Assembly (NCBI GenBank): GCA_014799595.1
Contig: JAAVHR010000148.1
Location: 1 to 40,298, forward strand
Length of the DNA: 40,298 bases
DNA from: Clostridiales bacterium
Lineage (GTDB): Bacteria > Bacillota > Clostridia > Lachnospirales > Lachnospiraceae
Direction: 5' to 3'
Shown here: piece by piece, positions 1 to 8,900 of the stretch
How positions within the stretch are numbered: position 1 is the stretch's first letter
Layout: each line of letters begins with the position of its first letter
Notes under the pieces: model-generated
What the model was told of the DNA's origin: nothing
The model's database searches: none
The model's input: only the letters and a program-made list of their open reading frames with translations
Translations under genes and position numbers: made by a program

Positions 1-295
1 CATGTGGGAGGAAAGTTCAACAAGTCCACAGCATCTTAAAACAGTATAGCCTAACCTATTGAAAAGGTAAAGAAGAAGGCTATGTTTATATAATACGAGG
101 AAAGTTCGTCCTATAAAGCAAAAACGCTCCGCTTAGGATGTGCACAGATGCGTAAGGGGTATTGTTGCAAATAACATGCAACATGCATCTGGCACGCAAA
201 GTGTGCAATCCCCTCATGAATGAGGGGTTAGGGGAGTTGATGTGGGTTTGTCCACTTGGTTCTTTAATATTATATTGCATAATTGTTAAAAAGTA
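1..295. other. Non-coding start of window with compound hairpins
   Basis: I see no convincing gene here. An 11-base direct repeat, GAGGAAAGTTC, occurs at 8-18 and 97-107. A compact hairpin CCCCTCA-tgaa-TGAGGGG lies at 210-227. Just upstream, GGGGTATTG (about 156-164) can pair with CAATCCCC (206-213), enclosing smaller inverted repeats (GCAC/GTGC type). There is no T-tract after the hairpins, so they do not look like an intrinsic terminator. The stretch could be the 3' part of a structured RNA or decayed intergenic sequence; it cannot be assigned from sequence alone. Confidence 0.3.
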
Positions 296-324
296 TTGAA
301 AAATGTGAAATAATTTGTTAAAAT
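296..324 (+). promoter_or_regulatory. Promoter of first amylase gene
   Basis: TTGAAA (296-301) and TAAAAT (319-324) are separated by 17 bp, a good housekeeping-sigma match. The spacer end plus -10, AATTTGTTAAAAT, is identical to that of the promoter of the third amylase gene at 10695-10723. Transcription would start near 331 and give a leader of about 260 nt before the amylase ATG. Confidence 0.65.
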
Positions 325-379
325 ATTAATATAATTATATGAAGAATATTATTTAATAAGGAAAAAGGAACAGAAAAGG

Positions 380-412
380 ATGAATATGCACAGAAAGATT
401 GTGCTTTTTTAA
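380..412 (+). CDS. Possible 10-codon leader peptide
   Basis: ATG at 380 is preceded by AAAAAGGA (363-370) at reasonable spacing and encodes MNMHRKIVLF followed by TAA. The reading frame runs through a small hairpin (GCACA 389-393 pairing with TGTGC 400-404) followed by six T residues (405-410), so its stop codon lies at the end of the T-tract. This overlap of a short translated frame and a terminator-like hairpin downstream of a promoter resembles an attenuator, but the stem is only 5 bp and no regulatory codon run is present. The assignment is speculative. Confidence 0.2.
   Translation: MNMHRKIVLF
389..410 (+). terminator. Weak attenuator-like hairpin in amylase leader
   Basis: GCACA (389-393) and TGTGC (400-404) form a 5-bp stem with a 7-nt loop, followed directly by TTTTTT (405-410). 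It lies about 60 nt downstream of the predicted start of transcription for the first amylase gene. The stem is short, so it would be inefficient as a terminator. Confidence 0.3.
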
Positions 413-431
413 CAAGTAGAGGAGGTTTTTG

Positions 432-551
432 TTGAATCAAAATATTGGTTTGAATAAATACAAACACAAGGATACCATAAAGGAAGAAACACTAGTTAAT
501 AATTTTGTAACTATTCAGGTAGAAACACGCATTTACTGCGTGTTTACGTAG
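432..551 (+). CDS. Small 39-aa ORF, possibly a gene remnant ended by a repeat
   Basis: TTG at 432 has an excellent ribosome site (AGAGGAGG, 418-425) six bases upstream and opens a 39-codon frame ending at TAG 549-551. The first 25 residues (starting MNQNIGLNKYKHKD) are hydrophilic and look like an ordinary protein start. The last 14 residues are read from the 507-565 repeat element, whose sequence supplies the stop codon. I do not recognise the product. It may be the 5' remnant of a gene truncated when the repeat arrived, or a translated leader ORF ahead of the amylase. The very good ribosome site is the main reason to list it. Confidence 0.35.
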   Translation: MNQNIGLNKYKHKDTIKEETLVNNFVTIQVETRIYCVFT

Positions 552-565
552 TTCTGAATAGTTAC
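507..565 (+). repeat. Family A modular palindromic element, minimal 59-bp form
   Basis: Perfect 12-bp terminal inverted repeats (GTAACTATTCAG at 507-518, CTGAATAGTTAC at 554-565) enclose an internal hairpin, AAACACGCA/TGCGTGTTT with a 5-nt loop. The first 45 bp closely match the left arms of the elements at 5517 and 19622. This copy therefore consists of the left arm plus a closing terminal repeat. It lies in the 5' leader of the first amylase gene, 28 bp before its start codon. Confidence 0.85.
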
Positions 566-593
566 ATAACTTTTAAGAAAGGAAGCGAATGTA

Positions 594-3500
594 ATGGCAA
601 GAAGAAAAATTTTAAGCTGTGCACTTGCAGCATTGATTGGTTTGTCTGGTATATTCGGAGAAGTGAGTATTGCACCTTCCCATAGTAATCAAGAGGCAAT
701 AGCAGCCGTAAAAGAGAGTACAACTGCAAGGAATGAACAACAAGTGGCTGTAGAAGATGCACAGGTAGATGCAGGAAATTATGGATTATGTGATAATACA
801 AAAGATGGTGCAATATTACATGCTTTTTGCTGGTCTTTTAAAACTATCAAGGAAAATATGAAGAGTATAGCAGAAGCTGGATTTACTACGGTTCAGACTT
901 CACCAATTAATGAATGCAATAGTAATTATCCAACAATGGCATTTTGGGATTTGAATCAGATAGATAATAAAAAATATGATGGGCATCAAGGAGCATGGTG
1001 GTGGCATTATCAGCCGACAGATTGGGTAATTGGCAATTATCAGTTAGGAACTAGAGATGAGTATATAGATATGTGTGAGGAAGCAGATAAATACGGTGTT
1101 AGGATTATTAGTGATGTACTTCCAAATCATACCACACCACAACTTGATGCTGTATCTGATAATCTTGCAAATGCGGCAGGAGGAAAGACTGCGGGAGCAC
1201 TTTATCATAATTGTGGATTTAATGAAATTCAAAATTATGGAAACCGTTATGAATGTACATTGGGGCAAATGGGTGGACTTCCTGATGTTAATACAGAAAA
1301 TCAAGGATTTCAGGCATATTATATAAAATTCTGTAATGATGTGGTTGCTTGTGGTGGAGATGGATTCCGTTATGACACTGCAAAGCATATAGGTGTACAT
1401 AGTGATCCTAAAGATTCATCAAATACCAGAGGAGTAAATGATTTCTGGGATGTAGCAACTGGGCAGAAAGAGGTAAATGGTGTAAAGTTTAATAAACCTG
1501 ATAATTTCTTTATTTATGGTGAAGTTTTGCAGGATGATGGTATACCGTATGGTGAATATGCTTCCTATATGAATATGACTGCCAGTTCTTATGGACATAT
1601 TTTAAGAGATAAATTAGGCAATTACAGTTTAAATTCTGGGGACATTAGTGATTGGGCGCATGCAACACCGGATAAAATTGTAACATGGGTGGAATCTCAT
1701 GATACATACTGTAATGATCATGAATCTGCATGGATGAATGATTGGCAGCTTCGTGCAGGTTGGGCAGTTATTGCTGCCCGTAATAATGGTACACCTTTGT
1801 TTTTTTCAAGACCAGATGGTTCTGATGGTAAGTCAAAAAACTATTATGGCAAAAATGTACTTGGTGCAGTTGGAAATGACCAATTTAAGCACCCGGAAGT
1901 TGCAGCATGTAATCATTTCCGTAATGCTATGGTAGGAGAATCAGAATACATGAGCAATCCAAATGGCAATGGAAGTGTTTTAGTGATTGAACGTGGAACA
2001 AAGGGTGCAGTTATTATTAACCTTGGTTCTGATGTGGCAAATGTGAAATTAAATAAAGTAGCAGATGGAACATATTTAGAAGAAGTAAGCGGAAAACAGG
2101 TACAGGTTTCCGGTGGAACTTTAAATCATACCATACCTGGAGGAACTATTGCAGTTGTTTATAGTGGAACACCAATAACAAAAGACCCTTCAGTTTCTGT
2201 TTCTAAGGACAGCTCTAATTTTACAGCACCATTTGAGTTAACTTTAACACCAGCCAATGCGGACAAAGCAACGTATTCTATTAATGGAGGAACGGAAGTT
2301 GAATTTACAAAAGCAATAAAAATTACAATTGGTGAAGGTTGTGAAATTGGTGATAAAGTAACAATAAAGGTTACTGCAACTGGCGAAGGAGAATCATTTA
2401 GTAAAACTTATACATATACAATGATAGATACCCCAGATATACCAGAAGCGAAGATTTATATCCGTGTTAAAAAATCGGATTTCTCCAGTGCACCAAATGC
2501 TTATGTATATGTAGATGGAACACCTGCAAAAGAGTTAAATGGAGCTTGGGATAATGCTGGTGCCATGACAGAAGAAGGTGATTATTATGTGTGGTATACA
2601 AATGATGCAGAAAGTGCAAAGGTCATCTTTAAGTATGATGGAGGGCAAGATCCAGCAGCAGAAACTCCAGGATATGATATTTCTGGATATATGGAATATG
2701 ATAAAAGTGCAAAGAAAGTAACAGCATTTACTCCAGCACCTAAAAAAACTAAAGCACCAACACCAACAGTAGATCCAACAACAGAACCTACACCAATAGT
2801 AGATCCAACAACAAAACCATCAGAAAAGCCGACAGAAAAACCGACAGAAAAACCAACAGAAAAACCTAGTCCTACTCCGACAGAAGAAAGAGAAATCAAT
2901 GTTTCAGTAGCCGATAAGAGTAGTTTTGATGAGGAAACTTTAAGTGTAAAAATCACCTTAAGGGGCGAAGATACAGGAACTTACACAGTCGATGATGGAC
3001 CAGAGCGTAGCTTTAGATCTGGTGACAGTGTTATTCTTGGAGAAGGTAAGATTGCGGATACGGATGTCACCTTAAAGGTAAAAGCCGGAAATAAAACAGA
3101 GACATTTACCTACAAGAAAGTGTTTAATCCGGAGAAAGCAGTAGTAAAAACTTCTGCAATTTCCCGTATCCAGAGTTTATTTGAAGTGGTAGCAGAAGCT
3201 GCAAAAGTAAATGCTGTTTTGGGAACACCTGATAATGATTACTATGGCACAAATCCAAATAATCAGATGGGAGCTAAGAAGACAATTTCTTCTGCTTCTG
3301 ATTTTACAGAGGATATGATTATTGCACAGGGTATTGCTAATGATGATCCGGCTGCTTTCAAAGGTACTCATGAAGCACCAAAATTTGATCAATATGCTAT
3401 GTATGGAGCGTGGGATGATAATAATGTGTATCTTGGTATTCAGTATACCAATGTAATTGATGTTGTGGATCCGTTACAGGAGGCACCACAACTAGAGAAA

Positions 3501-5330
3501 GGAAAGCCATATAGCGAGGATGCAGATATTCCTCAGATGTTTGTATTTGACACAAAAACCGGAAATTATACAGACGGTTCTACTAATGATACAGACCAGA
3601 CAACAGCATGGAATATTGATGTAAAATACAGTGGAGATGCTAAAGTGGATAAAGTATTTTGTTATTCACCAAAGTTTAGTATTGTAAATCAGGCATTCTT
3701 TCCAGTAAATAATGGTAAAGTTGACTATGATAATATTGTTAAGACAGGCTATCACTATATAAATGCAGAAAGAGGAGAAAAGTATGAGGATCATACTATT
3801 CCAGGAGTATCAATTGTCTGGGAAGATGGTTTCTTTGGAAAAACAATGTACGGAATTAAAGCTAATGGATATGAAGGATATACACCTGCTGACTTATCAG
3901 ATTCCTCAGCAGCATGGACAGATTTCCTAACAACCGGGCATGATACGAAACATGATACATTTTGTATTGTAACCCTTCCGCTCAGTCTGTTAAATGTGAC
4001 TGCTTCAGATATTGAAAGTAATGGTATTGGAGTGATGTCAATTGCAACATATGGTTCTAGTGGGATAGGTTCTTTGCCAATGGATATGACCATGTTGGAT
4101 AATGCTACAGATGCATTTTCACAAGATGATTCTACCTCTGCAGAAAAAGAAGATTCAGATGTAGTAACAGTTCCTTTGGCACAGTTAGGTGGTTCTTATG
4201 ATGGTCCGGTAAAGACAAAAACACCAGCAACAGAAACACTAGCAAGTGAAGCACCAGTAACAGAAGTACCAACAACAGAAACACCATCCTCTGACAAGAT
4301 TTCTGTAAACTTTGGTGCAGATTATTCTTCTCCACAGTATGATAGTAGAGAATTAGTTTTAAAAGCAGAATCAAAAGGTGGTTCTATGGCAAAATCTTAT
4401 GAATTTTATGTGGATAATGAGAAAATACAAGATGTATCAGAAAAGAATAGCTGCAAATGGAAAGGTGAAGCTGGAAAACATACTATTAAAGTAGTGGTAG
4501 AATATAGCTCTGGTAAGATTTCTTGTGAAAAGAATTTTGAAATCTATGCATCTGGTACAACCACTGTGACAGAAACTCCAAAAACGGAAACACCAGTTCC
4601 TACACAGACTGCAATTGTGGAAGACACACCAACACCTACTAAAGATAATGAAAAGAAAAGTCCAAGTCCGGCAGTACCAACACCTACTATGACAGTAACA
4701 TCGGCACCAACAAAGAAACCTGAAGAAGACAATCCGATAGAAGATAAGCATAATACAAATATCAAGATTAACTTTACAAAGAAAAATCCAACAGTCTTAT
4801 CTTCTGCCGCAGGACAGAAAGTTACATTCTATATGGGTGCCACAGGAGGAGCAGGAAATTACGCTTACCGTGTAGAAGTTTTGAATGAATCAGGAAAGAA
4901 GGTAAACCTGAAAATAAAGAACACTTCTAGTAAGGGTTACGAAAAAGAAGCAGTTTGGATTGCTAGTAAGATAGGTACTTATAAAGTGAAAGTCGTGGTA
5001 ACAGATAAAGAAGGATATTATAATAGTAGAAGTGTAACTTATAAGATTACAAATCCAATTACCATAAAGACATTTAAGGCTAGTAAAACTACCATTAAGA
5101 AAGGTAAGAAAATTAAGTTTACAGTAAAAGCTACTTCCTATGAAGCTGTGAAATACAGATTTAAACTGCAAAAAGTAGGCAGTAAAACGATAAAAACACT
5201 AAGAGGTTATTCTAACAAAAAAACATATACATGGAAGGCAACAGCCAAAGGAAAGTATTATGTATACTTGCAAGTGAAGGATGCAGATGGAAATACCAAA
5301 CAGGTGAAAAAGAAAATTACTATAAAATAA
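594..5330 (+). CDS. Secreted AmyE-like alpha-amylase with CBM26 and CBM74 (amylase 1)
   Basis: This is a 1578-aa extracellular endo-acting alpha-amylase (alpha-1,4-glucan hydrolysis) probably directed at granular starch. The ATG at 594 follows AAGAAAGGAAG (575-585). A Sec signal peptide covers about 1-38 (cleavage probably near EAIAA). The GH13 domain, GH13_28-like by close resemblance to Bacillus AmyE, spans about 50-525. All four conserved regions are present: DVLPNH (D174), GFRYDTAKH (nucleophile D261), YGEVLQ (acid/base E310) and ESHDTY (D370). A chitobiase-C-like beta module (532-613), CBM26 (620-709), a TEKP-repeat linker (715-765), a second chitobiase-like module (768-843), a CBM74-like domain (876-1200), an Ig-like domain (1236-1318), a Pro/Thr linker and two lysine-rich Ig-like domains (1388-1578) follow. 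No LPXTG motif or dockerin is visible. Two paralogues follow directly downstream. Family calls come from remembered motifs. Confidence 0.93.
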   Translation: MARRKILSCALAALIGLSGIFGEVSIAPSHSNQEAIAAVKESTTARNEQQVAVEDAQVDAGNYGLCDNTKDGAILHAFCWSFKTIKENMKSIAEAGFTTVQTSPINECNSNYPTMAFWDLNQIDNKKYDGHQGAWWWHYQPTDWVIGNYQLGTRDEYIDMCEEADKYGVRIISDVLPNHTTPQLDAVSDNLANAAGGKTAGALYHNCGFNEIQNYGNRYECTLGQMGGLPDVNTENQGFQAYYIKFCNDVVACGGDGFRYDTAKHIGVHSDPKDSSNTRGVNDFWDVATGQKEVNGVKFNKPDNFFIYGEVLQDDGIPYGEYASYMNMTASSYGHILRDKLGNYSLNSGDISDWAHATPDKIVTWVESHDTYCNDHESAWMNDWQLRAGWAVIAARNNGTPLFFSRPDGSDGKSKNYYGKNVLGAVGNDQFKHPEVAACNHFRNAMVGESEYMSNPNGNGSVLVIERGTKGAVIINLGSDVANVKLNKVADGTYLEEVSGKQVQVSGGTLNHTIPGGTIAVVYSGTPITKDPSVSVSKDSSNFTAPFELTLTPANADKATYSINGGTEVEFTKAIKITIGEGCEIGDKVTIKVTATGEGESFSKTYTYTMIDTPDIPEAKIYIRVKKSDFSSAPNAYVYVDGTPAKELNGAWDNAGAMTEEGDYYVWYTNDAESAKVIFKYDGGQDPAAETPGYDISGYMEYDKSAKKVTAFTPAPKKTKAPTPTVDPTTEPTPIVDPTTKPSEKPTEKPTEKPTEKPSPTPTEEREINVSVADKSSFDEETLSVKITLRGEDTGTYTVDDGPERSFRSGDSVILGEGKIADTDVTLKVKAGNKTETFTYKKVFNPEKAVVKTSAISRIQSLFEVVAEAAKVNAVLGTPDNDYYGTNPNNQMGAKKTISSASDFTEDMIIAQGIANDDPAAFKGTHEAPKFDQYAMYGAWDDNNVYLGIQYTNVIDVVDPLQEAPQLEKGKPYSEDADIPQMFVFDTKTGNYTDGSTNDTDQTTAWNIDVKYSGDAKVDKVFCYSPKFSIVNQAFFPVNNGKVDYDNIVKTGYHYINAERGEKYEDHTIPGVSIVWEDGFFGKTMYGIKANGYEGYTPADLSDSSAAWTDFLTTGHDTKHDTFCIVTLPLSLLNVTASDIESNGIGVMSIATYGSSGIGSLPMDMTMLDNATDAFSQDDSTSAEKEDSDVVTVPLAQLGGSYDGPVKTKTPATETLASEAPVTEVPTTETPSSDKISVNFGADYSSPQYDSRELVLKAESKGGSMAKSYEFYVDNEKIQDVSEKNSCKWKGEAGKHTIKVVVEYSSGKISCEKNFEIYASGTTTVTETPKTETPVPTQTAIVEDTPTPTKDNEKKSPSPAVPTPTMTVTSAPTKKPEEDNPIEDKHNTNIKINFTKKNPTVLSSAAGQKVTFYMGATGGAGNYAYRVEVLNESGKKVNLKIKNTSSKGYEKEAVWIASKIGTYKVKVVVTDKEGYYNSRSVTYKITNPITIKTFKASKTTIKKGKKIKFTVKATSYEAVKYRFKLQKVGSKTIKTLRGYSNKKTYTWKATAKGKYYVYLQVKDADGNTKQVKKKITIK

Positions 5331-5345
5331 TGTAAAACAAAAACA

Positions 5346-5385
5346 GAGTCAGGTACAAAAAAATGTACCTGACTTTATTTTTTTT
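5346..5385 (+). terminator. Intrinsic terminator after amylase 1
   Basis: AGTCAGGTACA (5347-5357) pairs perfectly with TGTACCTGACT (5364-5374), with a short A-rich loop and a T-rich tail to 5385. It starts 16 bp after the stop codon, so amylase 1 is transcribed separately from amylase 2. Confidence 0.92.
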
Positions 5386-5448
5386 GTTAAAAATTAATAA
5401 TAAAAAAATAAAAAAATTGCAACTTTTAAAAAAGTTGTAAAAATTTTA

Positions 5449-5476
5449 TTGAAAATTAATTTTTTTTTGATATAAT
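5449..5476 (+). promoter_or_regulatory. Promoter of second amylase gene
   Basis: TTGAAA (5449-5454) and a perfect TATAAT (5471-5476) are spaced by 16 bp in a very T-rich context. Transcription from here would start near 5483 and produce a leader of about 455 nt that contains the whole 298-bp element at 5517-5814. Confidence 0.7.
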
Positions 5477-5516
5477 AAAACCAGTACAGTACTTTACAAA
5501 GGATATAAGGGAATTT

Positions 5517-5814
5517 GTAACTATTCAGGCAGAAACACGTATTTACTGCGTGTTTACGTAGCAAAAAATGAAAGTTGATTGCTATGTGCTACGCACTCCC
5601 GCAATCACTAACTGTATTCGTATTTCGGGCTGTCGCCCTACATACTCATACAGTTTAGCCAGACAAATGTCTATATTTCTTTACAAGCAAGTTTGCATGA
5701 AATATAGACGTTTGTCAGGACTTTCATAGTAAATTTTGATTGTTCTAAGCCTTTCGACAAAAGCGAATTTTCATGGGCTTAGAGCATAACTGTTCATGGT
5801 TCTGAACAGTTATG
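5517..5814 (+). repeat. Family A modular element, full 298-bp form with cloverleaf module
   Basis: The order of modules is: left arm starting GTAACTATTCAG with hairpin AAACACG/CGTGTTT; a multibranch module (5569-5726) closed by TGAAAGT/ACTTTCA; a hairpin around AAGCC...GGGCTT; and a terminal hairpin ATAACTGTTCA-tggttc-TGAACAGTTAT. The multibranch module contains three internal hairpins: GATTGC/GCAATC; ACTGTAT/ATACAGT with nested GGGC/GCCC; and an 18-bp stem at 5662-5679/5699-5716. The reverse complement of the 40074-40298 sequence matches most of this element. The long, gene-free stretch between amylase 1 and 2 is largely this element. Confidence 0.85.
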
Positions 5815-5823
5815 GGATTTTTA

Positions 5824-5856
5824 TGTAAAATTTTCTGGGAGACAGAGAATTTTACA
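5824..5856 (+). promoter_or_regulatory. Inverted repeat in amylase 2 leader (operator or hairpin)
   Basis: TGTAAAATTTTCT (5824-5836) and AGAGAATTTTACA (5844-5856) form an inverted repeat with 12 of 13 positions paired and a 7-nt spacer. It lies about 85 bp upstream of the amylase 2 start and just after the large repeat. It could be a protein-binding operator or an RNA hairpin. I do not recognise the site, and no T-tract follows it. Confidence 0.45.
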
Positions 5857-5939
5857 ACAATGAAACAGAAAGATAGACCAAAAAGGAAGAACATAAGATT
5901 TAGCAGATAATTTATAAATGAAGAAAGGAAATGAATGCG

Positions 5940-8900
5940 ATGGCAAAAAGAAAAATTTTAAGTTGTGCACTTGCTACACTCCTAGGATTATCTACTGTAT
6001 TTGGAAGCATGCCGGTGGCACCTTCTTATCTGACTGATGAGGCTGTGGCAGCAGTCAAAGAAATTACTACAGCAAATAAAGAACAAGAAGTAGTTGTGGA
6101 AGATACACAGGTAAATGCAGGCAACTATGGGTTGACAGAATATACAAAGGATGGAGCAATTTTACATGCTTTCTGTTGGTCATTTAACACGATAAAGCAA
6201 AATATGGAAGATATCGCTGCTGCTGGGTATTCTACAGTACAAACTTCACCGATTAATGAATGTTTAGCAGGAGAAGGCGGTGGAATGCAGCTATGGGGTA
6301 ATGGTAAATGGTATTATCATTATCAGCCTACAGATTGGGTAATTGGTAACTATCAGTTAGGAACCAGAGAAGAATATAAAGCAATGTGTGAGGAAGCGGA
6401 TAAATATGGTATCAAAATTATTAGTGATGTCCTTCCAAACCATACAACACCAACTTTAAATGCGGTATCAGACAATCTTGCAAATGCAGCTGGAGGGAAG
6501 AGTGCAGGAGCACTTTACCATAGTAATGGATTTAATGAAATTCAAAACTATGGTGACCGTTATGAATGTACATTGGGACAAATGGGTGGTCTTCCTGATG
6601 TTAATACAGAAAATCAAGGATTTCAGGCATATTATTTAAAGTTTTGTAATGATGTGATTGCATGTGGAGGAGATGGTTTCCGCTATGATACAGCAAAACA
6701 TATTGGTGTACATAGTGACCCTAAAGATGCATCCAATACCAGAGGAGAAAATGATTTCTGGGATATTGCAACAGGAGCAAAAGAGGTTAATGGTATAAAA
6801 TTAAATAGACCAGATAATTTCTTTATTTATGGCGAAGTTTTACAGGATAATGGTATTCCATATGACGAATATGCTTCCTATATGAATATGACAGCAAGTT
6901 CTTATGGATATAATTTGAGAAGTGCTTTGGGTAATTACAGTTTAAACACTGGTTCTATTAGCGATTGGGCACATGCAACTCCAAATAAAATTGTAACATG
7001 GGTAGAATCTCATGATACCTATTGTAATGAACATGAATCTGCATGGATGAAAGATTGGCAGATTCGTGCAGGATGGGCAATTATTGCTGCTCGTGGAAAT
7101 GGTACACCTTTGTTTTTCTCAAGACCAGATGGTTCAGATGGTTCTTCTGGAAATTATTGGGGTAATAATCAAATTGGAGCAAAAGGAAATGATCAGTTTA
7201 AACATCCAGAAGTTGCGGCGTGTAATCATTTCCGCAATGCCATGGTTGGAGAATCGGAATATTTGAGTAATCCAAATGGTAATAGTAGTGTTCTGGTAAT
7301 TGAACGTGGTACAAAGGGTGCAGTTATCATTAATATGGGTTCTGATGCTTCAAACATCCACATGAATAAAATGGCAGATGGAACTTATTTAGAAGAAGTA
7401 AGCGGAAAAGAGGTACAAGTTTCAGGAGGCACTTTGAATTATACGGTACCAGGTGGAACGATTGCAGTTGTTTATAGTGGAACTACTGTAACAAAGAATC
7501 CCTCTGTTTCTGTATCAAAAGATAGCGGGACTTTTACCGCACCATTTGAGTTGACACTAACACCTGCCAATGCAGATAAAGCGACATACTCTATTAACGG
7601 AGGAGATGAAGTCTCTTTTACAAAGGCAACAAAAGTTACCATTGGTGAAGGATGTGAAATTGGTGATAAGGTAACTGTTAAAGTTACAGCAACTGGTGAA
7701 GGAGATCCATTTAGTAAGACATATACATATACAATGGCAGAAACTCCAGCATATAAGATGTATATTCGTGTGAAAAAGTCTGATTTTTCTGGTGTACCAA
7801 CCTTATATTTGTATGATTCTGCTGATAAGGCATTAAATGGTGCATGGCCTGGAAATGCCATGACAGCAGAAGGGGATTACTATACATTTACCAGCGATTC
7901 CTTAGATAATGCAACTGCGATTCTGGTATGCGGGGACTGGAGAAGCACACCAGATATGGCACCAGGATTGGCAGTAAGTGGATATGCGGAGTATGATAAA
8001 GCGTCCAATACCTTTAAGACCTTTACTCTGGATACACCAAAAAAGACTACAGCACCAACCAAGAAACCAATAGAAACAGAAAAACCGAAAGAGACAGAAA
8101 AGCCAAGCAATGAAGCTATTCAGGTATCTGTAGCAGATAAGAAGAGTTTTGAAGAAGAAACTTTGAAAGTAAAGATAACATTGTCAGGAGAAACAAAAGG
8201 AACCTATACTGTAGATGATGGACCGGAAAGAGAGTTTAAATCAGGGGATACCGTAACTCTTGGAGAAGGAAAGATTGCAGATACAGATGTTACCTTGAAA
8301 GTAAAAGCAGGAAGTAAGACAAAAACCTTTACATACAAAAAAGTATTTAACGAGGAAAAAGCAGTGGTAAAATCTGCTGCAATCTCCCGTATCCAGAACT
8401 TGTTTGAAGTAGTAGCAGATGCTGCTGAGGTGAATGCATCAGCGGAAACCGGTGGCATGTATGCAACCAATCCAAATGGAGGAGTTGGAAAAGAAGCAAC
8501 CATTACCATTGATGGAAGTTTTTCAGACTGGTCAGAAGACATGCTTATTGCACAAGGCGGGGCATGGGATATAGCCAATAACTGGAAAGGCGGACATGAA
8601 AACTGTGTATTGGATGATTATGCATTGTATGCCGCATGGGATAATGACAACTTATATATTGGATGGCAGATGGTAAATACCACAGATACATGGGCAAGAG
8701 AAGGTGACGGACCATTAAGTGATGGTGGACGTGTATTAGATGTACCACTGATGCTTGCCATCAATGTAGGAAACAGACCTGCAATGACAGGAAAAATGGC
8801 AAATGGAAAGCTGATATGGGATGCATTGGATGTGTCTTTTGAAACCAGAGTAGATAATCTTTTATTGATGAGTGGAAAAGTAGGGCTTGGAACACCAGGA

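Noticed and set aside
1-130. GAGGAAAGT segments reminiscent of the RNase P RNA conserved core
   Set aside because: The following bases do not fit the conserved region, the motif occurs twice, and the other conserved RNase P blocks are absent.
86-280. 64-codon minus-strand open frame
   Set aside because: It runs through the compound hairpins, has no ribosome site and no protein-like pattern.
5931-5939. ATG at 5931 as the start of amylase 2
   Set aside because: It directly touches the ribosome site; ATG 5940 has the same spacing and protein start as amylase 1.
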